From assembly GCF_003177035.1 (NCBI RefSeq), contig NZ_CP029488.1, positions 372,001 to 436,000 of the forward strand: a stretch of DNA of 64,000 nt. The letters run 5' to 3'. Both the position numbers and the translations under genes were made by a program. Under the pieces are notes generated by a model, which was given only the letters and a program-made list of their open reading frames with translations, did no database searches and was not told the origin of the DNA. Origin of the DNA: Salinisphaera sp. LB1 (GTDB taxonomy: Bacteria > Pseudomonadota > Gammaproteobacteria > Nevskiales > Salinisphaeraceae). Below are positions 17,942 to 27,331 of the stretch, in pieces; positions within the stretch are counted from its first letter, which is position 1, and every line of letters begins with the position of its first letter.

Positions 17942-18871
17942 TTACGACCGAATGAGATACAGGCAGATCGAGAGCGTGGCCAGCGAGCCCAGCGTCGAAT
18001 AGAGAATGGTGCCGGAAACCACCGACGCCTCCCGCTGATAGAACTCGGCCAGCATGTACGGGCCGGTCCCGGTCGGCAACGCCGCCAGCAACAGCGCCGC
18101 ATCCGCCCAAAGCGGCGGCAGATGAAAGACCCACACCGCCAGAACCCAGGTAATCACTGGATGTACGATCAGCTTGAGCGCGCTGAGGGTGAACGCACCC
18201 TGGCCGCTGCCTGACGGCCGGGCCGCCAGGAAGGCTCCGAGTGAGACCAGCGCGCACGGCGTGGTGGCCGCCCCCAGCAGATGCAGGAACTTGTCGGCCG
18301 GCTGCGGCAGTGCCAGGCCGCTGACGGCCCAGAGGCCGCCGATCACGGGCGAGACCACCAGCGGGTTCCTGGCCAGGGCGAGAACAACCTTGGCGACCGC
18401 ATGATGCAGCGTCTTCTCCGCCTGCAGGCCGACCTCGACGCATACCACCGCGATTGCGAACAACACACAGACCACAATAAGTGTGGCGATGAGCGCCGGC
18501 ACCAGTCCGTGCTTGCCGAGTACCAGCACGCACAGGGGAATGCCGATATAGCCGGTGTTGGCATAGGCGGCGCTCAGACCATCGATACTGGCATCCACGA
18601 GATGCCGCGGCGAACGCCAGCGCCAGGCCAGCGTCGCCACGAACACGCCCAGCGTGGCGAGCGTACAGACCGCGACAAAACGCGGATGCCAGATCTCGGC
18701 CCAGTCGGTGGTGGCGGTGGCCTGGAACAGCAGCGCAGGCAGACACAGCCAAACCACAAACTTGTTGAGCTCGGCGGCGGCCGTGGCACCCAAACGCGAT
18801 GTGCGCCGACAGACATAGCCCGCCAGAATCAAGCCAAAGATCGGCAGAAGCACGTGAGTGACCGACGACAC
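17942..18871 (-). CDS. AEC family transporter
   Basis: A 309-residue membrane protein with about ten hydrophobic segments, the auxin-efflux-carrier fold. GLSAAYANTGYIGIPL carries the conserved N-TGY-GIP element before a helix break, and PTGTGPYMLAEFY is the matching second-repeat element. Bacterial AEC members export organic acids such as malate, or amino acids; the substrate here is unknown. A GTG start at 18871 is used. The gene is divergent from a LysR regulator 104 bases away, which probably controls it. Confidence 0.88.
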   Translation of the reverse strand: MSSVTHVLLPIFGLILAGYVCRRTSRLGATAAAELNKFVVWLCLPALLFQATATTDWAEIWHPRFVAVCTLATLGVFVATLAWRWRSPRHLVDASIDGLSAAYANTGYIGIPLCVLVLGKHGLVPALIATLIVVCVLFAIAVVCVEVGLQAEKTLHHAVAKVVLALARNPLVVSPVIGGLWAVSGLALPQPADKFLHLLGAATTPCALVSLGAFLAARPSGSGQGAFTLSALKLIVHPVITWVLAVWVFHLPPLWADAALLLAALPTGTGPYMLAEFYQREASVVSGTILYSTLGSLATLSICLYLIRS

Positions 18872-18975
18872 GAGCGCATCTCGTCTACGGGAATCAGGGC
18901 GGCAAGACTACGGCGACCAATCGATACCGTCTAATATCATTTACCCTTTGAATCCATGCCAAATGGGTATCGATC

Positions 18976-19863
18976 ATGGACTTCCGTCAACTGCGTTACT
19001 TCGTCGTGCTCGCCGAGACGTTGCATTTTGGCCGGGCCGCCGAACGCCTGCATATTACGCAGCCGCCGCTGTCCCGGCAGATCGCGGCCCTGGAAGCGAA
19101 GCTGTCGGTACCGCTTTTCACACGCCATTCGCGCCATGTCGAACTCACCCCGGCCGGGGCCGATTACTACCGGCATGCCGTGCGCCTGCTCGCCGATGCC
19201 GAACGCGCGGGCGAGTCCGCACGCGCCACGGCGGCCGGAGCCATGGGCACCCTGAGACTGGGCTTTGCCATGTATGCTGCCTTCAGTCTGTTGCCGCGCC
19301 TGGTTCGGCGTTTCAGCGATGCCCATCCGCGCATCACGCTCAGTCTGGAAGAGATGCTTCCCCGTGACACCGAGCAGGCCCTGCTGGAACAGCGCATCGA
19401 TGTGGGGCTCGGCATGCCGATGGGCCGCCCCGGCCCCCTCGATTACCGGCCGCTGCTCCACGAACCCTTATGCGCCGTGCTCCCGGCCGACCATGCGCTG
19501 GCCGGCGGGGCCACGGTCGACGTGCGTCGGCTGGCCGGCGAACCCTTCGTGACCCTGCCCCGCACGACCGCGCCCAGCCTGCACGAAGCCGTGCTGGCGT
19601 GCTGTTCGGCGCATGGTTTCGCCCCGAGCATCCGCCTGGAGACGCACCTGCAGCAGACCATCGTCAGCCTGGTCGCGGAGGGGCTCGGCGTCGCGCTGGT
19701 GCCCGCATCGCTCGCACGGCTGCGTCTGGACGATGTGGTGTTCGCCGCGATCGAGCACTCGCCGTCGATCGAGCAGGGGTTGTACTGGCGGCGCGATGAC
19801 GACAACCCGGGCCTGGCGGCATTCATCGAAAGCGCGGTGGCGCTGGCCGCCCGGCCGGCCTGA
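18976..19863 (+). CDS. LysR family transcriptional regulator
   Basis: A 295-residue LysR protein. The helix-turn-helix is MDFRQLRYFVVLAETLHFGR to PPLSRQIAALE (residues 1-38). A co-inducer domain starts near LRLGFAMYAAFSLLPRLV and belongs to the CbnR/BenM-like group by its length and RQIAALE ending. It is transcribed away from the AEC transporter, the classical LysR arrangement. The stop TGA (19861-19863) directly abuts the stop of the GMC oxidoreductase on the other strand, leaving no spacer. Confidence 0.92.
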   Translation: MDFRQLRYFVVLAETLHFGRAAERLHITQPPLSRQIAALEAKLSVPLFTRHSRHVELTPAGADYYRHAVRLLADAERAGESARATAAGAMGTLRLGFAMYAAFSLLPRLVRRFSDAHPRITLSLEEMLPRDTEQALLEQRIDVGLGMPMGRPGPLDYRPLLHEPLCAVLPADHALAGGATVDVRRLAGEPFVTLPRTTAPSLHEAVLACCSAHGFAPSIRLETHLQQTIVSLVAEGLGVALVPASLARLRLDDVVFAAIEHSPSIEQGLYWRRDDDNPGLAAFIESAVALAARPA

Positions 19864-21501
19864 TCACCCGGGCGACGCATCGCGATCGGCGATGATCATG
19901 TCGGCCGCTTTTTCCGCGATCGCCGTGGTCGGGGCATTGGTATTACCGCCGACGATGGTCGGCATGATCGAGGCATCGACTACGCGCAGGGCGTCCAGCC
20001 CGTGCACGCGCAGGCGGGCATCGACCACGGCGTCCTCGCCGGTGCCCATCTTGCAGGTGCCGACCGGGTGGTAGATGGTCTCGGCACGACGCCGGATATA
20101 GTCTTCGATGGCCGCATCGTCCTGGATCTGCTCGCCGGGTTCGAGCTCGGTATCCCGGTGCTCGGCCAACGGCGGGCTGCGCATGATGCGCCGCCCGATC
20201 TTCACCGCTTTGACCAGCTGCGCCAGGTCGTGCGGATCGTCGAGATAATTCGGATCGATGTAGGGATCGGCGCCGGGGTCGGCGCTGGCCAGCCCGACAT
20301 GCCCGCGTGACCCGGGCCGCAGGTCGCAGATGCGCAGCGTGTAGCCATGATAGCGGATCGTATTCCGCATCCGATGACCGTGATCCTGCTCGATGGTCGG
20401 GATGAAATGCAGTTGCAGATCGCCCAGCGTCGGGTCGTCGCTGCTGCTGATGAAACCGCCGGACTCGGCCACGTTGCTGGCCAGCCAGCCACGCCCATGA
20501 CGCAGATAATCCCACAGTGCCACCGGCGCCTCGACGAAGACGAACTTTGCGTCAAGCCGCAGGCTGAGCTTGGTCTTCTCGCGGTCTATCACGCTGATGT
20601 CCAGATGATCCTGCAGATTGCGCCCGACACCCGGCAGTTCATGGTGCAATTTGATGCCGTGCGGTTCGATCTGGTCGCGCGGGCCAACGCCCGACAGCAG
20701 TAGCAATTGCGGCGAGTTGATCGCGCCGCCGCACAGCAGCACCTCCCGCCGCGCACGGATCGTGCGCGGCCCGCCGAACCACCCCCTGCGATAGACCACG
20801 CCGGTGGCACGCCGGCCTTCGAAGATCACGCGCGTCGCCCGTGCCCGGGTGATCACGGTCAGATTCTTGCGATGCGCGACCGGATGCAGGAAGGCATCGG
20901 CATTGGAACAGCGGCGACCGTTGTCCTGGGCCACGTTGTACCGCCCCACGCCGACATCCGTGGCGCCGCCGAAGTCGTCATTGCGCGGATAACCGCAGGC
21001 CTGGGCTGCGGCGATGAATTTTTCGTTGAGGGGATTGTTGTGCCGCCCGCGGCTGACGCGGTAACCGCCGGCATCGCCGTGGTATTCGTTCGCGCCGCCC
21101 TCGAATCCCTCCGACTTGCGGAAGTAGGCCAGCATGTCGCGATAACCCCAGCCCTCGTTGCCGTCCGCGGCCCAGTGATCGTAGTCAGCGGCGTTGCCGC
21201 GCGTATAGCACATGGCATTGACCGCGCTCGAACCGCCAAGCGTCTTGCCGCGCGGCCAGAACAGGCGCCGATTGGCCAGGCGCGTCTGCGGCGCGGTGTA
21301 GTAGGCCCAGTTGAACATCTTCGACCACATCAGGCCGATAATGCCGATCGGGATATGGATGAGCGGGTTCCAGTCGCGCGGGCCGGCTTCCAGCATGACA
21401 ACCGATATGCCCTCGTCGGCCGAGAGCCGATTGGCGAGCACGCAGCCCGCGGAGCCGCCACCGACGATCACATAGTCGAAGACTTGCTCTCGATCGGTCA
21501 T
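19864..21501 (-). CDS. GMC family FAD-dependent oxidoreductase (choline/alcohol dehydrogenase type)
   Basis: A 545-residue flavoprotein. The dinucleotide site is YVIVGGGSAGCVLANRLS (about residues 10-27). GMC signature 1 appears as KTLGGSSAVNAMCYTRG and signature 2 as GGAINSPQLLLLSGVG; the C-terminal catalytic pair lies in YHPVGTCKMG and GGNTNAPTTAIAEK. It oxidises an alcohol to an aldehyde; AlkJ-like aliphatic alcohol or choline are both possible. Most of the protein looks cytoplasmic or peripheral. Ribosome site AAGGAG precedes the ATG. Confidence 0.92.
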   Translation of the reverse strand: MTDREQVFDYVIVGGGSAGCVLANRLSADEGISVVMLEAGPRDWNPLIHIPIGIIGLMWSKMFNWAYYTAPQTRLANRRLFWPRGKTLGGSSAVNAMCYTRGNAADYDHWAADGNEGWGYRDMLAYFRKSEGFEGGANEYHGDAGGYRVSRGRHNNPLNEKFIAAAQACGYPRNDDFGGATDVGVGRYNVAQDNGRRCSNADAFLHPVAHRKNLTVITRARATRVIFEGRRATGVVYRRGWFGGPRTIRARREVLLCGGAINSPQLLLLSGVGPRDQIEPHGIKLHHELPGVGRNLQDHLDISVIDREKTKLSLRLDAKFVFVEAPVALWDYLRHGRGWLASNVAESGGFISSSDDPTLGDLQLHFIPTIEQDHGHRMRNTIRYHGYTLRICDLRPGSRGHVGLASADPGADPYIDPNYLDDPHDLAQLVKAVKIGRRIMRSPPLAEHRDTELEPGEQIQDDAAIEDYIRRRAETIYHPVGTCKMGTGEDAVVDARLRVHGLDALRVVDASIMPTIVGGNTNAPTTAIAEKAADMIIADRDASPG

Positions 21502-21563
21502 GGCGGCTCCTTGGGTTCAGATCATTGTTGACTTGCCATATGTATCTGCAATTGTGCCATCGA

Positions 21564-21827
21564 TCAATGTTTAGCTTCGGGCAGCGTGATGTTGAGTTCG
21601 AGCACTTCGAGGTCGCCCTCGCGCTCGATCTCCATCTGGACCGCGTCCTCGCCTACCTCGACGTACTTGCGCAGCACGGCCAGCAGATCCTGCTGCAGCT
21701 GCGGGAAATAGGCCGGCTGATCCCCGCGCCCGGTCCGCCGATGCGCGACCACGACTTGCAGGCGCTCCTTGGCCATCTTGGCCGAGCCCTTCTTCTCGTT
21801 AGAACGGAAAACGTCTAGCCAACCCAT
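21564..21827 (-). CDS. minE: Cell division topological specificity factor MinE
   Basis: An 87-residue protein beginning MGWLDVFRS, the membrane-targeting helix, followed by the anti-MinCD segment AKERLQVVVAHRR and the topological domain (LLAVLRKYVEV ending LELNITLP). Normal length for MinE. It dislodges MinCD from the membrane and drives pole-to-pole oscillation. It is last in minC-minD-minE, three bases after minD. Confidence 0.96.
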   Translation of the reverse strand: MGWLDVFRSNEKKGSAKMAKERLQVVVAHRRTGRGDQPAYFPQLQQDLLAVLRKYVEVGEDAVQMEIEREGDLEVLELNITLPEAKH

Positions 21828-21830
21828 GGT

Positions 21831-22637
21831 TTATCTCCCCATCAGGCGGTCGAAGAAGCCTTTCTTGGCCTGGGTGAAACGCAGCGGCCGATCCTCACCG
21901 AGGAAACGCGCCACCATGTCCATGTACGCACCGCCGGCGTCGGCGTTTTCCTCCAGCACCACCGGCATACCCGAGTTGGAGGCATTGAGCACGGTCTCGG
22001 ATTCCGGCACCACGCCCAGCAACGGTATGGCCAGGATATCGCCGATATCGTCCAGCGAGAGCATTTCGCCCTTGCCGACGCGGCCCGGCGCATAACGCGT
22101 CACCACCAGATGTTCGCGCACTGGCTCGCGGCCGTCTATCGAGCGCTTGGTCTTGGACGACAGCATGCCGAGCACCCGATCGGAATCGCGCACCGACGAC
22201 ACTTCCGGATTGGTCACCACCAGCGCTTCATCGGCGAAGTGCATCGCCATCAGAGCGCCCTTCTCGATGCCGGCCGGCGAATCGCAGACGATGTACTCGA
22301 ATTCCTCGGACAGCTTGTTCAGCGTGCGCTCGACGCCTTCCTCGTTGAGCGCGTCCTTGTCGCGGGTCTGGGACGCCGCCAGGATGCAAAGGTTGTCGAT
22401 CCGCTTGTCACGGATCAGCGCCTGCTTGAGGTTGGCTTCGCCATTGATGACGTTGACGAAGTCGAACACCACGCGCCGCTCGCATCCCATGATGAGGTCG
22501 AGGTTGCGCAGGCCGACGTCGAAATCGATCACGACCGTCTTGTGCCCCCGCATGGCAAGGCCGGCGGCAAACGAGGCCGAGGTCGTGGTCTTGCCGACCC
22601 CGCCCTTGCCCGACGTGACTACGATGATCTTGGCCAC
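21831..22637 (-). CDS. minD: Septum site-determining ATPase MinD
   Basis: A 268-residue ParA/MinD ATPase. The deviant Walker A is SGKGGVGKTTTSA (about 9-20), followed by IDFDVGLRNLDLIMG and VCDSPAGIE. The C-terminal KKGFFDRLMGR is the amphipathic membrane helix. GTG start at 22637. It recruits MinC to the membrane and is released by MinE. Confidence 0.97.
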   Translation of the reverse strand: MAKIIVVTSGKGGVGKTTTSASFAAGLAMRGHKTVVIDFDVGLRNLDLIMGCERRVVFDFVNVINGEANLKQALIRDKRIDNLCILAASQTRDKDALNEEGVERTLNKLSEEFEYIVCDSPAGIEKGALMAMHFADEALVVTNPEVSSVRDSDRVLGMLSSKTKRSIDGREPVREHLVVTRYAPGRVGKGEMLSLDDIGDILAIPLLGVVPESETVLNASNSGMPVVLEENADAGGAYMDMVARFLGEDRPLRFTQAKKGFFDRLMGR

Positions 22638-22640
22638 TGA

Positions 22641-23396
22641 TTACTCCTGAAGTTCGATCAGCAAATTGTCGTTGTCCAACCGGACCTGGACCGGTTTGGA
22701 GCGCACCCCCTCGTCGATCGCGTCGGCGACCTTGTAGCAGCCGGCGATCGCGACCAGATCCGGTTCGAAGCGCTTGCAGTAGATGCGCGCCTCGGTGTCG
22801 CCCGATGCGCCGGCCAGCGCCCGGCCACGCAGCGCACCGTAGACATGAATATGGCCGTCGGCCAGCACTTCCGCGCCCTCGGAGACTGACGTGGCAATCA
22901 CCAGGTCGCCGCCGCGGGCATAGATCTGCTGCCCCGAGCGGATCGGCTTGGTGATCAGGCGCGTCGGGGTGCGCGGCGGCGCCTCGGATTCGGGCGTCGC
23001 GGCCGCGTTGGATCCGGATTGACGCGGCTCGGCCGGCACCTCGGACGCCTGGTTCTGACGCTCGGGCACGCTGGCCGAGCGTGCCGGCGACGTGATCACG
23101 CCCAAACCGGCCGCGCGGGCCGCTTCGGCCGCGGCCTGCGACGGATCGAGAACACCGACCAGTACCAGATCCGCCGCGGTCATGATCTCGGCCACGCGCT
23201 TGAGATCCGGCACCGCCTCGGGCAACGACAACAGCACCGGCAGGCGCGTAAAAAAACCCGGCGCGCGGGCCAGCTGCTCGTCCACCAGAGCGGCGATGCG
23301 ATCGCAGTCGGCCTCCCGGATCTCGAGGACGGAGAGCGTCATCATCCGTCCCTTGAAGACAACCCTGGAACCCGCGGTGGTCTTGGTTTGCGACAT
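22641..23396 (-). CDS. minC: Septum site-determining protein MinC
   Basis: A 251-residue FtsZ-assembly inhibitor. The N-terminal domain (GRMMTLSVLEI) is joined by a 35-residue Ala/Pro/Glu-rich linker to the C-terminal beta-helix domain beginning IRSGQQIYARGGDLVI, with HIHVYGALRGRALAG binding MinD. First gene of min; a TAGACT at about 40 bases upstream may be its -10 box, but I see no convincing -35. Confidence 0.96.
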   Translation of the reverse strand: MSQTKTTAGSRVVFKGRMMTLSVLEIREADCDRIAALVDEQLARAPGFFTRLPVLLSLPEAVPDLKRVAEIMTAADLVLVGVLDPSQAAAEAARAAGLGVITSPARSASVPERQNQASEVPAEPRQSGSNAAATPESEAPPRTPTRLITKPIRSGQQIYARGGDLVIATSVSEGAEVLADGHIHVYGALRGRALAGASGDTEARIYCKRFEPDLVAIAGCYKVADAIDEGVRSKPVQVRLDNDNLLIELQE

Positions 23397-23829
23397 GCCC
23401 GATTGGTATTGGGTAAAACAACGAGTCTAGCACGCTGTTCGACCCTTACATCCTGCATTTTATGCCGCGATCACGTAGACATAGCGCGTCTTTCCCGCGC
23501 ATGAACCGCCCTGTCCGATAGCGCCCGGCCCGGCTGTCGATGCCGGGTTCCGGCACCGGCAGTTTGCCGCGGCACCATCGGTTCGGCTACGTACGGAACG
23601 ATTGACACGTCCGGGCCCTAACGGTCCCGATCACGAGGCACTGCTGCCTTTCGCTACGGCGCTTCGCATTCGTGGGAGGATGGGGCCAAATCCCGGACCT
23701 GCCCTTTTGCCCATGCCCCACAACCGATTGTTGAATAGCGAACCGCGCCGTCTGCCTGGCGGCGCTCGAAATCCTGCCGACCAGGACGCAAGGCGGCGCC
23801 AGCCACCGATCACGCGCCGCTGACGGCCG
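23397..23829. other. Intergenic region upstream of minC and the hydrolase gene
   Basis: About 430 bases between divergent genes. It must hold both promoters, but no consensus -35/-10 pair stands out. The open frames inside have no ribosome sites or recognisable domains. I see no repeat or RNA gene here. Confidence 0.4.
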
Positions 23830-24777
23830 ATGCGCCCCACCGACATGCCCGATTCCGAGCCGCCCGCACTGGCTGCCCACGGCGAATTTCTAGCCGCACT
23901 GGCACAACAAACCCTGGCTGGCAGGCGCCAGGCCTATCGGCGCATCGGGCCACAACGCGGTCCGGCGCTGGTGCTGCTGCACGGGCTGATGGACAACTCG
24001 GCCGGCTTCGCACCGTTGCTGGCCGCACTCGAAGCAGAGCATGCGCTCGATCGCGACATCATCGCGCCCGACTGGCGTGGCCACGGCGAGAGCGAGGCCA
24101 CGCCCGGGGCCTACTGGTTCCCGCATTACCTGGCCGATCTCGAGACGCTGCTGGATACCCTTGGCGTGGCCGAGCCCGTGGTGCTGATCGGTCACAGCAT
24201 GGGCGGCCAGGTCGCCAGCCTGTATGCCGGCGCCCGGCCCGAACGTGTGGCCGGTCTGGTCGCGCTGGACAGTCTCAACGTCCCCGACAGCGATCCGAAC
24301 GACAGCCCGGCGCGCTATCGCGACTGGCTGGACACGGTCACCGGTCGGGCATCACAGGACCCGCGCGTCTACGCCAGCGTGGCGGACTTCGCGGCCCGGC
24401 TCGCGCGCCGCTACCCCGAGCTCGACAACGCGGCGCTGTTCTATCTTGCCCGCGCCTGGCTGCGCCCGACCGGCGACGGACGTCAGTGCCTGGGTATCGA
24501 TCCCGCGCATCACCGCCGCATGCCCTATGGTTTTCGCGCCGCTGAAGCCTGCGCGCTGTGGCGCGATGTGCAATGCCCGGTGCTCTGTCTCGACGGCGGG
24601 CGCTCTCAGGCCACGCTGTTCATCGACGCCGAAACACGCGCCGCCCGACGGGCCTGTTTTGCCGATATCGAACACCGCACGCTCGCCCACTGCGGGCATA
24701 TGCTGCACGTGCAGGATGCCCCGGCCGTTGCCGAACGGCTGCATGCCTTCCTGCGGCGGATCGATGCCCGAACCTGA
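23830..24777 (+). CDS. Alpha/beta hydrolase
   Basis: A 315-residue alpha/beta hydrolase. The oxyanion segment LVLLHGLMDNSAGF, the DWRGHGES strand, the nucleophile elbow GHSMGG and a late CGHMLHVQ (catalytic His) are in order. The substrate is unknown; the pattern fits esterases or haloperoxidase-like hydrolases. A second ATG five codons in is also possible. It lies 79 bases upstream of fadE in the same direction and may be cotranscribed. Confidence 0.85.
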   Translation: MRPTDMPDSEPPALAAHGEFLAALAQQTLAGRRQAYRRIGPQRGPALVLLHGLMDNSAGFAPLLAALEAEHALDRDIIAPDWRGHGESEATPGAYWFPHYLADLETLLDTLGVAEPVVLIGHSMGGQVASLYAGARPERVAGLVALDSLNVPDSDPNDSPARYRDWLDTVTGRASQDPRVYASVADFAARLARRYPELDNAALFYLARAWLRPTGDGRQCLGIDPAHHRRMPYGFRAAEACALWRDVQCPVLCLDGGRSQATLFIDAETRAARRACFADIEHRTLAHCGHMLHVQDAPAVAERLHAFLRRIDART

Positions 24778-24856
24778 GTTGCACCACCGTCGGGGCCGTG
24801 CCTATGCTCGAAAATAACGCTTTTCGGGCGCCGGCCGCCGGCGCAGGGACTCGGGC

Positions 24857-27331
24857 ATGATCGCGTTGCTCTGGCTCATCATCTTTCTCGCCGGCCTCCT
24901 CGCCCTCGCCTACACCGGCACGGGGCGGGCCACCGCGACCGCCGCCCTCGGCATACTGCTGGCCGCCTGCACGCTCACCAGCACCGGTGCGCTGGCGGCG
25001 ATCGTATTGTGGGCATTGTTCATCGTCGTGTTCGGGGCATTGCACATCAGTGCCATCCGCAAGCCATATCTGACCCGGCCCGCGCTGCAGCTTTTCCGAC
25101 GCGTGTTGCCGACCTTGTCCGCAACCGAACGCACGGCACTCGACGCCGGCACGGTCTGGTGGGAAGGCGAGCTGTTTTCCGGCATGCCGAACTGGCGCCG
25201 GCTTGAGGAGTTGCCGCCGGCGCGCTTGTCGGCAGAAGAGCAGGCGTTTCTGGACGGTCCGGTGCAGACCCTGCTGGATATGTGTGATGAGTGGAAGATC
25301 ACCCACGAGGATGCCGACCTGCCGCCCGAGGCCTGGCAATACATCAAGGACAACAAATTCTGGGGCATGATCATCCCCAGGCGCTATGGCGGCCTGGAAT
25401 TTTCCGCCTACGCGCACTCCTGCGTTCTGGCCAAGGTCGGTTCCGGCCCCGCCGGCGGCACGGTGGGGCCTGTCGTGGCCGTGCCCAACTCGCTCGGCCC
25501 GGCCGAACTACTCATGCACTACGGCACCGATGCACAGCGCGACTACTATCTGCCGCGCTTGGCGGTCGGCGAGGAAATCCCCTGCTTCGGCCTGACCAGC
25601 CCGTTCGCCGGCTCCGATGCCGGCGCGATCCCCGATCGCGGTGTCATCTGCCGGGGTCAGTGGAACGGCGAAGAGGTGCTCGGCATGAAGCTCACATGGG
25701 ACAAGCGCTATATCACGCTCGCCCCGGTGGCCACCGTGCTCGGGCTGGCCTTCAAGGTGTACGACCCGGACGGCCTGTTGGGCGACGACACCGAACTGGG
25801 CGTGACCTGTGCGCTGATCCCGACCGATACGCCGGGCTGCCATACCGGGCGCCGGCACTTCCCGGCCAGCGCGCCGTTCCAGAATGGACCGACCTGGGGC
25901 ACTGACGTCTTCGTGCCGCTCGACACCATCATCGGCGGGCGCGAAATGATCGGCCAAGGCTGGCGCATGCTGATGGAATGCCTGTCGGCGGGCCGTGCGA
26001 TTTCGTTGCCGTCGGGCTCGGCCGGCGATGCGATCGCCAACACGCGGCTAACCAGCGCCTATGCCGTCACCCGCCGCCAGTTCAATATCTCCATCGGCGA
26101 ATTCGAAGGCGTGCAGGAAGCGCTGGCGCGCATCGGCGGCAAGACCTATGCCTGTGAATCGGTGCGCCGCTTCACCGCCAACGCGGTCGATCTCGGCGAG
26201 AAGCCGTCGGTGGCTTCCGCGATCGCGAAATATCACGTCACCACCCTGGCGCAGGAAGTCGCCAAGGATGCGATGGACGTGCATGCCGGCAAGGCCGTCA
26301 TGCTGGGTCCGTCGAATCCGGTCGCGCGCAGTTTCCAGGCCGCGCCAGTAAACATCACGGTCGAGGGCGCCAACATCCTCACCCGGTCGATGATGATCTA
26401 CGGCCAGGGCGCGATTCGTTGTCATCCCTACGTGCTCGACGAAATCGCGGCCGCCAACAACCGCGATCAGGAGGCCGCGCTCGATGCGTTCGACGATCTG
26501 CTCTATCGCCATATCGGCCACGACCTGGCCGCGGCCGCGCGTTCGCTGGTGATGGGGTTCACCGGCGGTATCGGCTCGGCGGCCGGACGTGCCACCGAAC
26601 TGGCACCCTATTACCGCGCCATGAACCGTTATTGCGCGAATCTGGCGCTCCTGTCCGATGTGGCCATGGGCACGCTCGGCGGCACACTTAAATTCCGCGA
26701 GTCGCTCTCGGGGCGGCTCGGCGATGTGTTGTCGAACCTGTACATCGCCAGCGCCACGCTCAAGCGTTTTGTCGAGGACGGCGAACATGCCGAGGATCGG
26801 CCGCTCGTGGCCTGGGTTTGCGAGCAGGCCTTCGCCGATATCGAAGCCGCCCTGGCCGGCGTGCTCCGACACCTGCCGAACCGCCCCGCAGCCTGGCTTG
26901 CCGGTGTCCTCATCTTTCCGCTCGGCCGCACGGCCCGCCTGCCAAGCGACGGACTCGGGCGCCGCATCGCCCGTCTTGTGCAGACCCCCGGCGCCGCGCG
27001 CGACCGGCTCACACCCGGCTGCTATATCTCGCAAACCCGGACCGACACGGCGCTCGCCCTGTTCGAGCGCGCCATGCAGGCCACGCTCGATACCGCCGAA
27101 TGGCACAAGGCCGTGGTCAAGGCCCGCAAGGCCGGCACCATCGACGCCGATCATCCGCGTGACCAGATCGATCAGGCCGAGCAGGCGGATGTATTGAATA
27201 CCGACGAGGCCCGGCGACTGCGGGCGGCCTTCGATCTGCAGATGGCCGTCATTCGTGTCGACGATTTTGACCCCGAGGAAATGCGCTCACGGGTCAGGAA
27301 AACGCCACACGATCGCGTCGACGTGGCCTGA
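24857..27331 (+). CDS. fadE: Acyl-CoA dehydrogenase FadE
   Basis: An 824-residue gammaproteobacterial FadE (E. coli about 814), much longer than ordinary 380-residue acyl-CoA dehydrogenases. Two N-terminal hydrophobic segments (about residues 1-70) are followed by PYLTRPALQLFRRVLPTLS, the dehydrogenase core with GLTSPFAGSDAGAIPD (FAD/substrate loop), and the FadE-specific C-terminal extension. It performs the first dehydrogenation of beta-oxidation and pairs functionally with FadD encoded at 15.8 kb. I found no FadR consensus upstream. Confidence 0.96.
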   Translation: MIALLWLIIFLAGLLALAYTGTGRATATAALGILLAACTLTSTGALAAIVLWALFIVVFGALHISAIRKPYLTRPALQLFRRVLPTLSATERTALDAGTVWWEGELFSGMPNWRRLEELPPARLSAEEQAFLDGPVQTLLDMCDEWKITHEDADLPPEAWQYIKDNKFWGMIIPRRYGGLEFSAYAHSCVLAKVGSGPAGGTVGPVVAVPNSLGPAELLMHYGTDAQRDYYLPRLAVGEEIPCFGLTSPFAGSDAGAIPDRGVICRGQWNGEEVLGMKLTWDKRYITLAPVATVLGLAFKVYDPDGLLGDDTELGVTCALIPTDTPGCHTGRRHFPASAPFQNGPTWGTDVFVPLDTIIGGREMIGQGWRMLMECLSAGRAISLPSGSAGDAIANTRLTSAYAVTRRQFNISIGEFEGVQEALARIGGKTYACESVRRFTANAVDLGEKPSVASAIAKYHVTTLAQEVAKDAMDVHAGKAVMLGPSNPVARSFQAAPVNITVEGANILTRSMMIYGQGAIRCHPYVLDEIAAANNRDQEAALDAFDDLLYRHIGHDLAAAARSLVMGFTGGIGSAAGRATELAPYYRAMNRYCANLALLSDVAMGTLGGTLKFRESLSGRLGDVLSNLYIASATLKRFVEDGEHAEDRPLVAWVCEQAFADIEAALAGVLRHLPNRPAAWLAGVLIFPLGRTARLPSDGLGRRIARLVQTPGAARDRLTPGCYISQTRTDTALALFERAMQATLDTAEWHKAVVKARKAGTIDADHPRDQIDQAEQADVLNTDEARRLRAAFDLQMAVIRVDDFDPEEMRSRVRKTPHDRVDVA